Shown: piece by piece, positions 14,793-24,516 of the stretch
Position numbering within the stretch: the stretch's first letter is position 1
Layout of the letters: every line of letters begins with the position of its first letter
NCBI GenBank assembly: GCA_029932855.1
Contig: JAOZPG010000004.1
Location: 114,253 to 157,891, forward strand
From: Bacteroidales bacterium
Lineage (GTDB): Bacteria > Bacteroidota > Bacteroidia > Bacteroidales > VadinHA17
Reading direction: 5' to 3'
DNA: 43,639 nt
Notes under the pieces: generated by a model
The model's input: the letters and a program-made list of their open reading frames with translations, nothing else
Told to the model about the DNA's origin: nothing
The model's database searches: none
Translations under genes and position numbers: made by a program

Positions 14793-16124
14793 TCAGATCT
14801 TCTTTACAAATTCATCAAGCACAGTTTTCAGGTCGGGATAGCCTATTTCCTGCAGATCGTAATAAACCCTTGTAGAAGGCTTGGTAATATTTATCAGTCT
14901 GCCCAGGTCTATAGGTGTACCAATAACCACTGCATCACAATCGGTATTGTTAATGGTGGTTTCAAGATCTTTTAGCTGCTGATCACTATAACCCATTGCA
15001 GGCAAAAGAACCCCTATGCCGGGATAGATCTTAAAAGTCTCGGCAAGCTTGCCAACAGTATAAGGTCTGGGATCGATAAGTTCCGAGGCTCCGTATTTTT
15101 GTGCTGCCACTGTTCCGGCACCCAGCTTCATTCCCCCATGGGTAAGGGTGGGGCCATCTTCCACAACAAGTACCCTTTTGCCCTTAATAACCTGGGGATC
15201 ATCAACCATTATTGGTGAGGTGCCATCTATCACTGTAGCTTCAGGAGCAAGTTTTTCTATATTTTCCCTGACAGTTTGAATATCTTCAGGAGCTGCACTG
15301 TCCATCTTATTTATTACAACTACATCTGCCATCCGAAGGGTAACTTCACCCGGGTAGTATCTTAACTCATGTCCTGCCCGGTGAGGGTCAACAACAGTAA
15401 TGTTTAGGTCTGGCTTGTAAAAAGGAAAATCATTATTACCGCCATCCCAGAGAACCACGTCGCAGCCATCCGGATCATTTTCAGCAGCTCTTAATATGGC
15501 TTCATAATCAACACCTGCATAAATAACATTACCCCTGACAACGTGAGGCTCATATTCCTCCATTTCTTCAATTGTACAGTCATGTTTTTTAAGGTCTGAG
15601 ATCTCAGCAAACCTCTGTACTTTCTGTGCAGCCAGGTCTCCATAAGGCATGGGGTGCCTTATGGCCACTACTTTAAGTCCTTTTTCCATAAGTATTTCTA
15701 TAACTTTCCTGGAAGTCTGGCTTTTTCCACAGCCGGTTCTTATAGCTCCTACAGCAATTAGCGGCTTAGTGCTTTTTACCATAGTGTCGCGTGGACCTAA
15801 AAGAATAAAATTAGCTCCTGCCGAATTTACTATAGCACTTACTTCCATTACCTTCTGGTAAGTAACATCGCTATATGAAAAGACGCAGTCATCAACATTC
15901 AGTTTTTTTATCAGTGCAGGTAATTCCGACTCAAGATAAATGGGTATACCATTGGGATATAAATCTCCTGCAAGCTCTCTTGGGTACTTTCTTCCATCGA
16001 TATCAGGAATTTGTGCAGCAGTGAACGCAACTACAATTGAGTTTTCATCATCTCTATAGTATGTGTTGAAATTATGAAAGTCTCTTCCGGCCGCGCCGAT
16101 AATGATTACATTCTTTTTTGACAT
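14793..16124 (-). CDS. Cyclic 2,3-diphosphoglycerate synthetase-like GTPase-fold protein
   Basis: A 443-residue cytoplasmic P-loop protein resembling the cDPG synthetase/COG2403 family. An N-terminal Rossmann-like part (MSKKNVIIIGAAGRDFHNFN) precedes the P-loop GAIRTGCGKSQTSRK (residues 126-140), then WDGGNNDFPF as a switch-like DGG motif, the guanine-type motif VVINKMD, and VVEDGPTLTHGGMKLGAG. In methanogens such as Methanothermus the family cyclises 2,3-diphosphoglycerate to the thermoprotectant cDPG. Bacterial members are widespread but uncharacterised, and cDPG is not a known solute of Bacteroidota, so the reaction here is open. The gene is monocistronic, converging with the GH109-type gene. 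Confidence 0.8.
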   Translation of the reverse strand: MSKKNVIIIGAAGRDFHNFNTYYRDDENSIVVAFTAAQIPDIDGRKYPRELAGDLYPNGIPIYLESELPALIKKLNVDDCVFSYSDVTYQKVMEVSAIVNSAGANFILLGPRDTMVKSTKPLIAVGAIRTGCGKSQTSRKVIEILMEKGLKVVAIRHPMPYGDLAAQKVQRFAEISDLKKHDCTIEEMEEYEPHVVRGNVIYAGVDYEAILRAAENDPDGCDVVLWDGGNNDFPFYKPDLNITVVDPHRAGHELRYYPGEVTLRMADVVVINKMDSAAPEDIQTVRENIEKLAPEATVIDGTSPIMVDDPQVIKGKRVLVVEDGPTLTHGGMKLGAGTVAAQKYGASELIDPRPYTVGKLAETFKIYPGIGVLLPAMGYSDQQLKDLETTINNTDCDAVVIGTPIDLGRLINITKPSTRVYYDLQEIGYPDLKTVLDEFVKKI

Positions 16125-16254
16125 ATATTTTTTTTTATTTAGGTGAGAATTTATTCAGCTAAATTTAGGATTTTCTTAATACATAAGAACTGATTATTCT
16201 CATAAGTTTTGCAGCTAAGGTTGTTTTTTTATGTGAGACAGGCTTATTGTATTT

Positions 16255-16262
16255 TATGTTTG
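16255..16262 (+). promoter_or_regulatory. Possible promoter -7 element for the AcpH-like gene
   Basis: TATGTTTG fits TAnnTTTG about 80 nt before the ATG at 16342, within the 217-bp divergent spacer. There is no good -33 element. Confidence 0.35.
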
Positions 16263-16341
16263 AGTGTTTGGTGATCTCCTGGTATAATATTTGAAGTATT
16301 ATGCGTAAACGGGGATTATATACAGATTTTATAAGTTTTTA

Positions 16342-16968
16342 ATGAATCTTTTAGCCCATATATACTTGTCGGGATCTTCAGAGGAAATAATTGCCGGTAA
16401 CTTTATTGGTGATGCTGTGAAGGGCAGGTATTATGACGGTTACCCCAAATTGATACAGCAGGGAATACGTCTGCACCGGCATATAGATTCATTTACTGAC
16501 ACACACTCAGTTGTGCATAAAAGTAAGTTTCTTTTCAATAGTATATACGGACATTATTCAGGAGTTGTTATAGATATATTTTATGACTATTTCCTGTCGG
16601 AGAACTGGGAAAGATTTTCGCCAATATCCAGGGAACGCTTTATTTATAACAGTTATGAGATATTGTTAAGAAATTCGAAATATTTCCCCGTGGAGGTTAA
16701 GCGGTATTTTCCATTTTTTATTTTAAGAAGCTGGCTTGAGACCTACAGTACCATGGAGGGTTTACATAAGGTATTATCGGGAATGAGCATCAGGACTTCT
16801 CTCCCCGATATGGCCAATTCGGCTATTGAGCTTCTTAAAAATAATTATTCTACTCTTAATGATCATTTTTTGGAGTTTTTCCCTGAGATGATTCAGTCTG
16901 CAAGAAAAAAATTCAATATATTACTTCCGGAAATCGAAGAAGAAGAAAGATTTCTTCCCAGTGCCTGA
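16342..16968 (+). CDS. Acyl carrier protein phosphodiesterase-like protein (AcpH/DUF479)
   Basis: A 208-residue cytoplasmic protein with the AcpH signature at its N-terminus, MNLLAHIYLSG followed by IAGNFIGDAVKGRYY and GIRLHRHIDSFTDTH, where the Asp and His residues form an HD-like metal site. The E. coli enzyme removes the 4'-phosphopantetheine group from holo-ACP. The C-terminal half is less conserved and helical. It is transcribed alone and its stop lies 7 bp from that of rodA, which converges on it. The function in Bacteroidota has not been tested as far as I know, so the specific enzymatic role is family-based. Confidence 0.85.
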   Translation: MNLLAHIYLSGSSEEIIAGNFIGDAVKGRYYDGYPKLIQQGIRLHRHIDSFTDTHSVVHKSKFLFNSIYGHYSGVVIDIFYDYFLSENWERFSPISRERFIYNSYEILLRNSKYFPVEVKRYFPFFILRSWLETYSTMEGLHKVLSGMSIRTSLPDMANSAIELLKNNYSTLNDHFLEFFPEMIQSARKKFNILLPEIEEEERFLPSA

Positions 16969-16975
16969 TTTTGCA

Positions 16976-18397
16976 TTAGAGTGATTCTGTACGGGAGGCA
17001 TCTATTTTAACCAGGATAAAAATAAGTATTGTAAAAGCCCATAGGGAAGAGCCCCCATAGCTTATAAATGGAAGTGGAATTCCAATAACCGGCACCAGGC
17101 CTATAGTCATTCCTATATTTATTACGAAATGGAAAAACAAGATGGAAAATACCGAATAAGCATAAACCCTGTTAAACTTGTTTTTTTGTCGTTCGGCAAT
17201 AAAAAGCACCCTGAACAAAAGAAGTAAGAACAGGCTTATTAACACAAGACTTCCGGCAAATCCCCATTCTTCGCCAACTGTACAAAAAATAAAGTCTGTA
17301 CTTTGTTCGGGAACAAAATTGAACTTGGTCTGGGTTCCCCTTAAAAATCCTTTTCCCCACATACCGCCTGAACCTATAGCTATTTTCGATTGGTTAACAT
17401 TATAACCGCTGCCGAGAGGATCGGATTCAATGCCAAGTACCACATTTATTCTTTTCTGCTGATGATCCCCAAGTATATTGTTAAAGACATAGTCAACTGA
17501 AAAGACAAAAATTATTGATCCTGCCACAAAGAGGAATATGGCAACTATATGTTTTAGCTTATGTATATACGCTAAAGCAGAGTATATAATACCGCTTATT
17601 ACAAGACTTAATATCAATATTACGGAATTAGATAATCCCCCAGGAAGGATCAATCCCAGTATTGCTAGTCCCCCGGCAATAAGAGTAAAAATAATAAAGC
17701 CATTAAGGAATAGTTTTTTCCTTGGTTCAAGAAAAAAATATAAAAGGAATGCAATGCCGGTTATTCCTGCAACAACAACAAATTTGTTAAAAACCAGGGT
17801 TAGAATGAACAATATCATCAGGCTAAATCCGATAAGTACATATATTCCTGGCAGGCCTTCTCTGTAGAGTACTATAAACAGTGAAGCATAGACCAGGCTT
17901 GATCCTGTGTCAGGTTGCAGGAGTATAAATATTGCTGGTATGAATATCAGGGCCACTGATTGTATTATTGATTTAAAACTCTTCAGGCTCATGTTTGGGG
18001 AGCTAAGATATTTTGCCAGTACCAGGGCCGTTATAAATTTTGCAAATTCAGATGGTTGAAACTGAAAGCCTCCGAGCACAAACCATGACCTTGAGCCATG
18101 AATTTCTTTCCCGATTAGCAGTACGGATATCAATAGAAACAGCATGAAGATATACAGGGGCCATGCCAGGTACATATAGAATTTTGAGTCAATAATAACT
18201 ACTATCCCGGCAATGATCATTGCAAATATTATCCAAAGGAGCTGCCTGCCATGTCTGCTTGCAAAACTAAAGCTCCCTGCTGTTTCTTCGTTGTACTCAA
18301 CAGAATAGATATTTATCCAGCCCAGGAACACAAGAAGCAGGTAGAGGATAATTATTATCCAGTCAATATTTGCTAATATGTTAGTCCTGCTTTTCAT
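16976..18397 (-). CDS. rodA: Rod shape-determining peptidoglycan polymerase RodA
   Basis: A 473-residue SEDS-family integral membrane glycosyltransferase that polymerises lipid II together with PBP2 during elongation. At least ten hydrophobic segments are present. Conserved SEDS motifs are GSRSWFVLGGFQFQPSEFAKF and, in the large extracytoplasmic loop, IGSGGMWGKGFLRGTQTKFNFVPEQSTDFIF, followed by GIPLPFISYGGSSLW. It is longer than E. coli RodA (370 residues) because of extra hydrophobic helices around residues 195-305, as is usual in Bacteroidota. The first 17 bp overlap the end of mrdA, so the pair is translated together. Confidence 0.96.
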   Translation of the reverse strand: MKSRTNILANIDWIIIILYLLLVFLGWINIYSVEYNEETAGSFSFASRHGRQLLWIIFAMIIAGIVVIIDSKFYMYLAWPLYIFMLFLLISVLLIGKEIHGSRSWFVLGGFQFQPSEFAKFITALVLAKYLSSPNMSLKSFKSIIQSVALIFIPAIFILLQPDTGSSLVYASLFIVLYREGLPGIYVLIGFSLMILFILTLVFNKFVVVAGITGIAFLLYFFLEPRKKLFLNGFIIFTLIAGGLAILGLILPGGLSNSVILILSLVISGIIYSALAYIHKLKHIVAIFLFVAGSIIFVFSVDYVFNNILGDHQQKRINVVLGIESDPLGSGYNVNQSKIAIGSGGMWGKGFLRGTQTKFNFVPEQSTDFIFCTVGEEWGFAGSLVLISLFLLLLFRVLFIAERQKNKFNRVYAYSVFSILFFHFVINIGMTIGLVPVIGIPLPFISYGGSSLWAFTILIFILVKIDASRTESL

Positions 18398-20201
18398 CTA
18401 TAAGATTCGCTTCAAGAATATAGTTCTCAATCCATTTACGTTTCACTTTTCCTTTAAGGTATTTTTCTATCATCAGGCTTGCTATGGGAGCGGCATATGT
18501 TGCACCGAACCCACCATTTTCCACTATTACAGAAATTGCTATTTTCGGATCATCTTTTGGCGCAAAAGCGATAAAGAGTGAATGGTCTTTTCCATGCGGA
18601 TTTTGTGCAGTACCCGTCTTTCCGCATAGCCTTATGCTGTCTATCCTGGCAATTCTTGCTGTACTTCCTGTTCCTGGCATTCCATTAACTGCCTGGTCCA
18701 TTCCTTCTATAATGGTGGAATAATATGCTGAGTCAATATCTGCATAATGTCTTTCAAGTCCGGCAGGCTGAGGCTCTTTTATTATATGTGGACTTATGTA
18801 ATATCCGCGGTTTGCTATTACCGATGTCATATTAGCCATTTGCAGGGGTGTAAGGCCCAGTTCTCCCTGTCCGATAGATAAGGAAATAACTGTTAATGAG
18901 CTCCATCCTTTTTCACCATAAATGCGATCAAAATAGGCTGCTTTAGGAATAAAGCCTGCCAGTTCATTTGTAAGGTCCAGTCCCAGTTTTTGTCCCAGTC
19001 CAAAACTAATAAGATGTTTACGCCAGTTTTCAAATGAGTCATGAATATCATTGAATTTTGGATCATCAAGGATGGATCTGTAGGTATTACAGAAATATGC
19101 ATTACACGAATTTTTCACGGCACCAATAAGTTGAAGCGGTGAGTCATGAGCATGACAGCTGACATGTACTCCTCCGGAGTAATATCCGAGATTACATGAG
19201 TAGCTTGTCCAGGGGAATAAAACACCTTCCTGAAGTCCTATCAGACCGTTAATTGTCTTAAATGTGGATCCGGGAGGGTAGCTGGCCATAAGCGCTCTGT
19301 TAAAAAGAGGTTTCAGGGTATCCTGTATGAGCTTAGGGTAATTTATTGATCTTTGCCTTCCAACAAGGAGTGAAGGTTTATAGGAAGGAGAAGATACCAG
19401 GCTCAATACTTCTCCGCTTGAAGGTTCAATAGCCACAATACTACCTATCTTATTGTTCATTAGCATCTCCCCGTATTCCTGCAGGTCACTGTCGAAACAT
19501 GTGGTAAGGTCAGATCCTGCAACAGCCATAGTATCGAACCTGCCGTTTTGATAGGGTCCTTTACGTCTGTGGTACACATCTACCAGATAAATATTGACCC
19601 CTTTTTCTCCCCTGAGCAGTTTCTCGTATGATTTCTCAATTCCGTTAATGCCTATATAGTCACCCAGTTTATAATAAGAATCTTCGGAAATGGTTTTCTT
19701 ATTAACTTCTCCTACATATCCGAGAATATGTGCCGCAATATCTTTTGAGTACTTTCTAAGAGTACGGGGCTGAACATAAAACCCGGGAAATTTGTAAAGT
19801 TTTTCCTGCAGGCGGGCATAGTTTACAGAGGATATCTGGTTAACTACAGAAGATGGAATATATCTGGAATAATTACGGGCTTCTTTAAGTTTTTGTTCAA
19901 GATAGCTAATATCGATATTTAATGAATTACATAATTCGAGAGTGTCAAAATCTTCAAGTTGTGAAGGTATTACCATTAGATCGTAAGCTGCTTCATTATA
20001 TACTATAAGTTCCCCGTTCCTGTCATATATCAGACCTCTGGCCGGGAACTGGGGGACAAATGTCAGGACATTATTATTTGCACTAAGGCGGTATGATTTA
20101 TCTATTATTTGAAGATGTAATAATTTTATAACATACAGAATACTTATAAGAATAAGAAGACCTCCAATTAAATATTTCCGGTTTTCAAATGGGTTCTTCA
20201 T
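18381..20201 (-). CDS. mrdA: Penicillin-binding protein 2
   Basis: A 606-residue class B PBP: the transpeptidase partner of RodA. It has a short cytoplasmic N-terminus, one membrane anchor (residues 10-32), a non-catalytic dimerisation region starting PARGLIYDRNGELI, and the transpeptidase domain. Active-site motifs are S312-T-F-K in PPGSTFKTINGL, S365-C-N in KNSCNAYF and K528-T-G in CGKTGTAQNPHGKDHS. All three are intact. It begins 12 bp after mreD and overlaps rodA by 17 bp. Confidence 0.97.
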   Translation of the reverse strand: MKNPFENRKYLIGGLLILISILYVIKLLHLQIIDKSYRLSANNNVLTFVPQFPARGLIYDRNGELIVYNEAAYDLMVIPSQLEDFDTLELCNSLNIDISYLEQKLKEARNYSRYIPSSVVNQISSVNYARLQEKLYKFPGFYVQPRTLRKYSKDIAAHILGYVGEVNKKTISEDSYYKLGDYIGINGIEKSYEKLLRGEKGVNIYLVDVYHRRKGPYQNGRFDTMAVAGSDLTTCFDSDLQEYGEMLMNNKIGSIVAIEPSSGEVLSLVSSPSYKPSLLVGRQRSINYPKLIQDTLKPLFNRALMASYPPGSTFKTINGLIGLQEGVLFPWTSYSCNLGYYSGGVHVSCHAHDSPLQLIGAVKNSCNAYFCNTYRSILDDPKFNDIHDSFENWRKHLISFGLGQKLGLDLTNELAGFIPKAAYFDRIYGEKGWSSLTVISLSIGQGELGLTPLQMANMTSVIANRGYYISPHIIKEPQPAGLERHYADIDSAYYSTIIEGMDQAVNGMPGTGSTARIARIDSIRLCGKTGTAQNPHGKDHSLFIAFAPKDDPKIAISVIVENGGFGATYAAPIASLMIEKYLKGKVKRKWIENYILEANLIDEKQD

Positions 20202-20213
20202 CTGACTGATTAG

Positions 20214-20720
20214 CTATTTTCTGTAAAACAGGAATTGACTTAAAACAATAAATCCCGAAGAGAACAGAGTACTTAAAATTACTTTCCCTAATGTATGAAA
20301 GAATCCGCTAAATGAAAATACTTCAAAATAAAAAAGGAAAAGATGGTGTGCAAAAACAAGTATAAGGCTATACTTCAGGAACCAGACAAAACCATAGTAA
20401 AAAACCCTGGGGTAGGTACTGGTCTCATAATCTTCACGTGGGGCAATTATTTTCAGTGTGAGAGGACGCAGGAAGGCCATAAAGACAGTTGCCGAAGCAT
20501 GCATGCCGGGAGTATGTTCAAACAGGTCTATTGAGAAACCCATGAGAAATGCAGATACAAGAAGTAACCAGGCCGGTGTCTCAAATGGCAGAAGCAGGAT
20601 GAAAAGAACATACATAAAGGGGTTCAGATAAGCATTAAGCTGAATATTATCAAGCAGCAGTACTTGTAATAGCACAAGTACAACAAATCTGGCAGTATTT
20701 CGCAGCAGCAGGTTAATCAT
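20214..20720 (-). CDS. mreD: Rod shape-determining protein MreD
   Basis: A 168-residue hydrophobic protein with five or six membrane segments, matching MreD in size and position. The sequence is weakly conserved in the family; NPFMYVLFILLLPFETP and GFSIDLFEHTPGMHASATVF are the recognisable parts. It links MreC and the synthases within the elongasome. The start overlaps the end of mreC by 8 bp, so identification rests mainly on gene order plus topology. Confidence 0.93.
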   Translation of the reverse strand: MINLLLRNTARFVVLVLLQVLLLDNIQLNAYLNPFMYVLFILLLPFETPAWLLLVSAFLMGFSIDLFEHTPGMHASATVFMAFLRPLTLKIIAPREDYETSTYPRVFYYGFVWFLKYSLILVFAHHLFLFYFEVFSFSGFFHTLGKVILSTLFSSGFIVLSQFLFYRK

Positions 20721-21540
20721 ATGGAAATGATTTCTCTAATTCTAGTTGTTCGTCCTTCTTTAAATTACTTATTACATTCACAAAACGTATCTTTTTAAAA
20801 TCTGTTGACAAGCTCACTTTTATTTTGTAGAAATTACCTCCTTTAACAATATAATCATTTACAGTACCTATCATTATTCCTTCGGGAAATATTGATGAGT
20901 AACCACTTGTTGTTATGGTGTCTCCCTTGTTTATCTCAACATGATGGGGTATTTCATTCAATACGGATATCTCAGGAGACTTTCCATCCCATTGAAGTGA
21001 ACCGAAATAATTATTTTTCTTGATCTTGGCACTGATAATAAGCTTGGTGTTTAAAAGAGTTATTACCGTAGCATAGTTTTTAGAAACATCAAAAACAACA
21101 CCCACAATGCCATCATTGCTTATAACTCCCATCCCCGGTTTTATGCCTTTCTCTGCTCCCTTATTAAGAGTAATAAAATTATGTTGGGTATTGGTTTTAT
21201 TATTAATGATAGTTGCACCTGTCATATAATAATGTTGTTTGTACCCGGGGTCATCTTCCCTGTAAAAAAAGATGTCATCTGAATGGTAAGCCCTTTGGAT
21301 AATATTATTAAGTCTGGTATTTTCTGCAGCCAGGTTTTCGTTTATTTCTCTGAGGCCGATATAGGTTTTAAGGGAATATATTTTAGCATTATAAACACCC
21401 CGTATGTTTTGTACCAGATTGACAGTCCTGGCTTTTTGATAGTCATTGTTCCGGAAGGCAAGGGTAAGGCTTGTAAGTTCGATTAATATGAATAAAATGA
21501 TGAAATGATAACGCAATAAAAATTGTATAAGACTTTTCAT
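20713..21540 (-). CDS. mreC: Rod shape-determining protein MreC
   Basis: A 275-residue bitopic protein: a short cytoplasmic N-terminus, one membrane helix (residues 10-30), a coiled coil (about 45-90) and the periplasmic beta-barrel domain. The conserved MreC block NKGAEKGIKPGMGVISNDGIVGVV and GTITTSGYSSIFPEGIMIGTV (read as DTITTSGYSSIFPEGI) are both visible. It scaffolds PBP2 activation. It follows mreB by 19 bp. Confidence 0.95.
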   Translation of the reverse strand: MKSLIQFLLRYHFIILFILIELTSLTLAFRNNDYQKARTVNLVQNIRGVYNAKIYSLKTYIGLREINENLAAENTRLNNIIQRAYHSDDIFFYREDDPGYKQHYYMTGATIINNKTNTQHNFITLNKGAEKGIKPGMGVISNDGIVGVVFDVSKNYATVITLLNTKLIISAKIKKNNYFGSLQWDGKSPEISVLNEIPHHVEINKGDTITTSGYSSIFPEGIMIGTVNDYIVKGGNFYKIKVSLSTDFKKIRFVNVISNLKKDEQLELEKSFPYD

Positions 21541-21559
21541 CAGATTATTTCTCCGGTTC

Positions 21560-22582
21560 TTATCTCATTAGGAATGAAAATTTATCTACATTTTTTAAAG
21601 CTATTCCGGTACCTTTGGCAACTGCATGCAGGGGCATTTCGGCAATATGGAAAGGAATATTTATTTTTTCGGTCAGCCTCTTGTCAAGTCCTCTCAGCAG
21701 GGCTCCACCACCTGCCAGGTAAATTCCATGACTTACAACATCAGCATAAAGCTCAGGGGGTGTTTGTTCCAGGACATTTAAGATGGCACTCTCTACCTTG
21801 GAAATAGATTTATCCAGGCAATGAGCAATCTCTTGATAAGAAACAGGTACTTCAATAGGCATGGCTGTCATTAAATTCGGACCCCTTACAATATAATCTG
21901 CAGGTGGGTTCTCAAGATCAGCAAGTGCTGAACCAACATTTATCTTAATATCTTCAGCTGTACGTTCACCTATTTTAATATTATGCTGATGCCTCATATA
22001 GGCCTGTATATCGGCAGTAAAACCATCACCGGCTATTCGTATAGATTTGTTACAAACAATGCCTCCCAGTGCTATAACGGCAATTTCACTTGTTCCTCCT
22101 CCTATATCGACCACCATGCTTCCCTCGGGAGCTTCCACATCAATGCCAATACCTATTGCAGCGGCCATTGGCTCATATATCATATATACTTCCCTGCCTC
22201 CGGCATGTTCAGATGAATCTCTAACAGCCCTTATTTCAACTTCTGTACTGCCCGAAGGTATGCAAACGACCATTTTTAGTGAAGGATTAAAAAGCCGGGG
22301 TTTTTCATTCAACATTTTTATCATGCCCCTGATCATTTGCTCGGCAGCATCAAAATCGGCTATCACGCCATCTCGTAAAGGCCTTATTGTTTTAATATTT
22401 TCATGTGTCTTTCCATGCATCTGTCTGGCTTTCTCCCCAATAGCGATTAGCTTGCCGCTGTTTTTGTCCAATGCCACTATAGAAGGTTCATCAACAACAA
22501 TTTTATCATTGTGGATTATTATGGTATTTGCAGTTCCCAGGTCTATCGCTATCTCCTGTGTTAAAAAAGAAAAAATCCCCAT
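21560..22582 (-). CDS. mreB: Rod shape-determining actin homologue MreB
   Basis: A 340-residue cytoskeletal ATPase forming membrane-bound filaments that guide lateral wall synthesis. The actin-fold phosphate and adenosine motifs are clear: IAIDLGTANTIIIHN (phosphate 1), VVDIGGGTSEIAVIALGG (phosphate 2) and GIYLAGGGALLRGLD (adenosine). The N-terminal MGIFSFLTQEIA is a likely membrane-contacting tail. It lies 41 bp downstream of purH and starts the mreBCD-mrdA-rodA block, suggesting a rod-shaped cell. Confidence 0.98.
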   Translation of the reverse strand: MGIFSFLTQEIAIDLGTANTIIIHNDKIVVDEPSIVALDKNSGKLIAIGEKARQMHGKTHENIKTIRPLRDGVIADFDAAEQMIRGMIKMLNEKPRLFNPSLKMVVCIPSGSTEVEIRAVRDSSEHAGGREVYMIYEPMAAAIGIGIDVEAPEGSMVVDIGGGTSEIAVIALGGIVCNKSIRIAGDGFTADIQAYMRHQHNIKIGERTAEDIKINVGSALADLENPPADYIVRGPNLMTAMPIEVPVSYQEIAHCLDKSISKVESAILNVLEQTPPELYADVVSHGIYLAGGGALLRGLDKRLTEKINIPFHIAEMPLHAVAKGTGIALKNVDKFSFLMR

Positions 22583-22623
22583 TTTTGTATATACGATTAT
22601 TTAATTTATAGTCTTTAGTTATA

Positions 22624-24150
22624 TTAATGTTTAAAATGCCGGGTTCCTGTAAATACCATAGACATATTATGTTTATCGCAGTAATCGATTGACTCCTGGT
22701 CGCGAATTGATCCTCCAGGCTGAATTACTGCAGTTATTCCTTCTTTTCCAGCTATTTCAACTGAATCGGCAAAAGGGAAAAATGCATCTGAAGCCATAAC
22801 AGCTCCTTTTAGATCGAGTTTAAAATGCTTTGCTTTTAATATTGCCTGCTGCAGGGCATCAACTCTGGAAGTCTGGCCCACCCCGCTAGCCACTAGCTGT
22901 TTGTTTTTTGCCAGCACTATAGCATTCGATTTTGTATGCTTAACGAGTATATTAGCAAATTCAAGATCAGTTAATTCTTGTGCAGAAGCAGACTTCCTGC
23001 TAACTGTTTTCATATCAGCAACTGTGTCAGTCTTAAGATCCTTGTCCTGTACAAGCATTCCGTTAAGGGCAGACTTGTAAAGAGTAGAGGGCAGTTTTGT
23101 CTCTTTATGCACAAGTATTATCCTGTTCTTCTTCTTTTTAAGAATTTCAAGTGCATCTTTTGAATAAGAAGGCGCAATAATTGCTTCAAAGAAGATCTTG
23201 TCTATCCCTTTAGCTGTTCCGGCATCCACTTCCCTGTTGCTTATTAGTATTCCCCCGAATGCGGATACAGGATCTCCGGCAAGAGCATCTTTCCATGCAT
23301 CAGACAATTTTTCACGGGAAGCCAGTCCGCAGGCATTATTGTGCTTAAGAATGGCAAATGTACAATCATTAAAATCAGAAATAAGATTTACTGCTGCATC
23401 TATATCAAGCAGATTATTATATGAGATCTCCTTACCGTGGAGCTTATCAAATATTGCATCAAAGTCTCCGAAGAACAATCCTTGCTGGTGGGGGTTTTCC
23501 CCATATCTTAATACGCTGCCTTCTGATACGCTTATTTTAAGGGCCTTTATTTCATTGCCGGAATTAAAATAATTAAAAATTGCTGTATCATAATGTGAAG
23601 AAACCTGGAAAGCATCTGCTGCAAAACTTTTCCGTTGGCTTATGCCTGAAGATCCATTATTGCTTTTAAGCAATTCGATAAGGCGGTCATACATATGCCG
23701 GCCGGAAACAATGAGCACGTCACTGAAATTCTTGGCTGCGGCTCTTATCAGGGAAATACCTCCTATATCAATTTTTTCAATTACAGCTTGTTCCTTTGCA
23801 CCGGAAGCAAGTGTTTCTTCAAAAGGGTACAGATCAACTATTACAAGGTCTATGCCTTCAATATTATATTCTGCAAGATGCTTATTGTCAGATTCATTAT
23901 CCCTTCTTGCAAGAATACCCCCGAAGATCTTAGGATGAAGTGTTTTTACCCTGCCTCCCAGGATGGAAGGATAATCAGTAAGATTCTCTACCGCTTCTAC
24001 TTTATATCCTTTTTCTTCAATAAATGACTTTGTTCCTCCCGTGGAGATAAGCTTTACATTGTATGAATTGAGGAGATCAAGTATGTTATCAAGTTTTTCC
24101 TTATGGTAAACTGAAATAAGTGCAGTTTTGATCTTTACTAAATCTTTCAT
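22624..24150 (-). CDS. purH: Bifunctional AICAR transformylase / IMP cyclohydrolase
   Basis: A 508-residue enzyme catalysing the last two steps of de novo IMP synthesis. The N-terminal cyclohydrolase (MGS-like fold) has ALISVYHKEKLDNIL, KLISTGGT and GGRVKTLHPKIFGGIL. The C-terminal formyltransferase has LRYGENPHQ, ILKHNNACG (catalytic Lys-His) and FPFADSVEIAGKEGITAVIQPGGS. Length is normal. It is the first gene of a transcript continuing into mreB, the arrangement typical of Bacteroidota, and has its own likely -7 element upstream. Confidence 0.97.
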   Translation of the reverse strand: MKDLVKIKTALISVYHKEKLDNILDLLNSYNVKLISTGGTKSFIEEKGYKVEAVENLTDYPSILGGRVKTLHPKIFGGILARRDNESDNKHLAEYNIEGIDLVIVDLYPFEETLASGAKEQAVIEKIDIGGISLIRAAAKNFSDVLIVSGRHMYDRLIELLKSNNGSSGISQRKSFAADAFQVSSHYDTAIFNYFNSGNEIKALKISVSEGSVLRYGENPHQQGLFFGDFDAIFDKLHGKEISYNNLLDIDAAVNLISDFNDCTFAILKHNNACGLASREKLSDAWKDALAGDPVSAFGGILISNREVDAGTAKGIDKIFFEAIIAPSYSKDALEILKKKKNRIILVHKETKLPSTLYKSALNGMLVQDKDLKTDTVADMKTVSRKSASAQELTDLEFANILVKHTKSNAIVLAKNKQLVASGVGQTSRVDALQQAILKAKHFKLDLKGAVMASDAFFPFADSVEIAGKEGITAVIQPGGSIRDQESIDYCDKHNMSMVFTGTRHFKH

Positions 24151-24516
24151 TTACAAATATTTGTGAGATAATTACCAAAAATACAGATTGGCGGTAAAAT
24201 TAGTAATTTTATTTATTTGTTTAGCTTTTCAGAGCTTTTAATTTTTTTAATTATCTGATAATAGATTAATTAAAATCAGGCTTTAGGATCAGCAGAATAA
24301 TATAAACTGTATTTAAAGCCGGCAGTTTTTAATAAGCCTGGCCATTAGCTTCATCTAGCTCTCCATGATTCACGAATTCATCAATATGATCAGGCATTTT
24401 GCTTTGTAAGGAATTAATTAATTAGCAGATTATCTTAAATAGTCATATACATTTTTTTTATTATTGCTTTTCGACTTATCTTAGCAATCGGGATATACCG
24501 GAATTACATATTACAT
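24151..24516. other. Divergent intergenic region (purH / MacB-type permease)
   Basis: A 366-bp AT-rich spacer. Towards purH it holds TATTTTTG on the minus strand (24176-24183), an exact -7 match 26 nt before the start. Towards the permease it holds TATCTTAG (24477-24484), one mismatch from TAnnTTTG, with a T-run at the -33 distance and about 33 nt to the ATG. I see no other structured or coding element in the middle 290 bp. Confidence 0.5.

Noticed and set aside
22047-22604. A 185-codon frame antisense to mreB.
   Set aside because: mreB is certain on the other strand; the frame has no recognisable domain and spans the mreB start.
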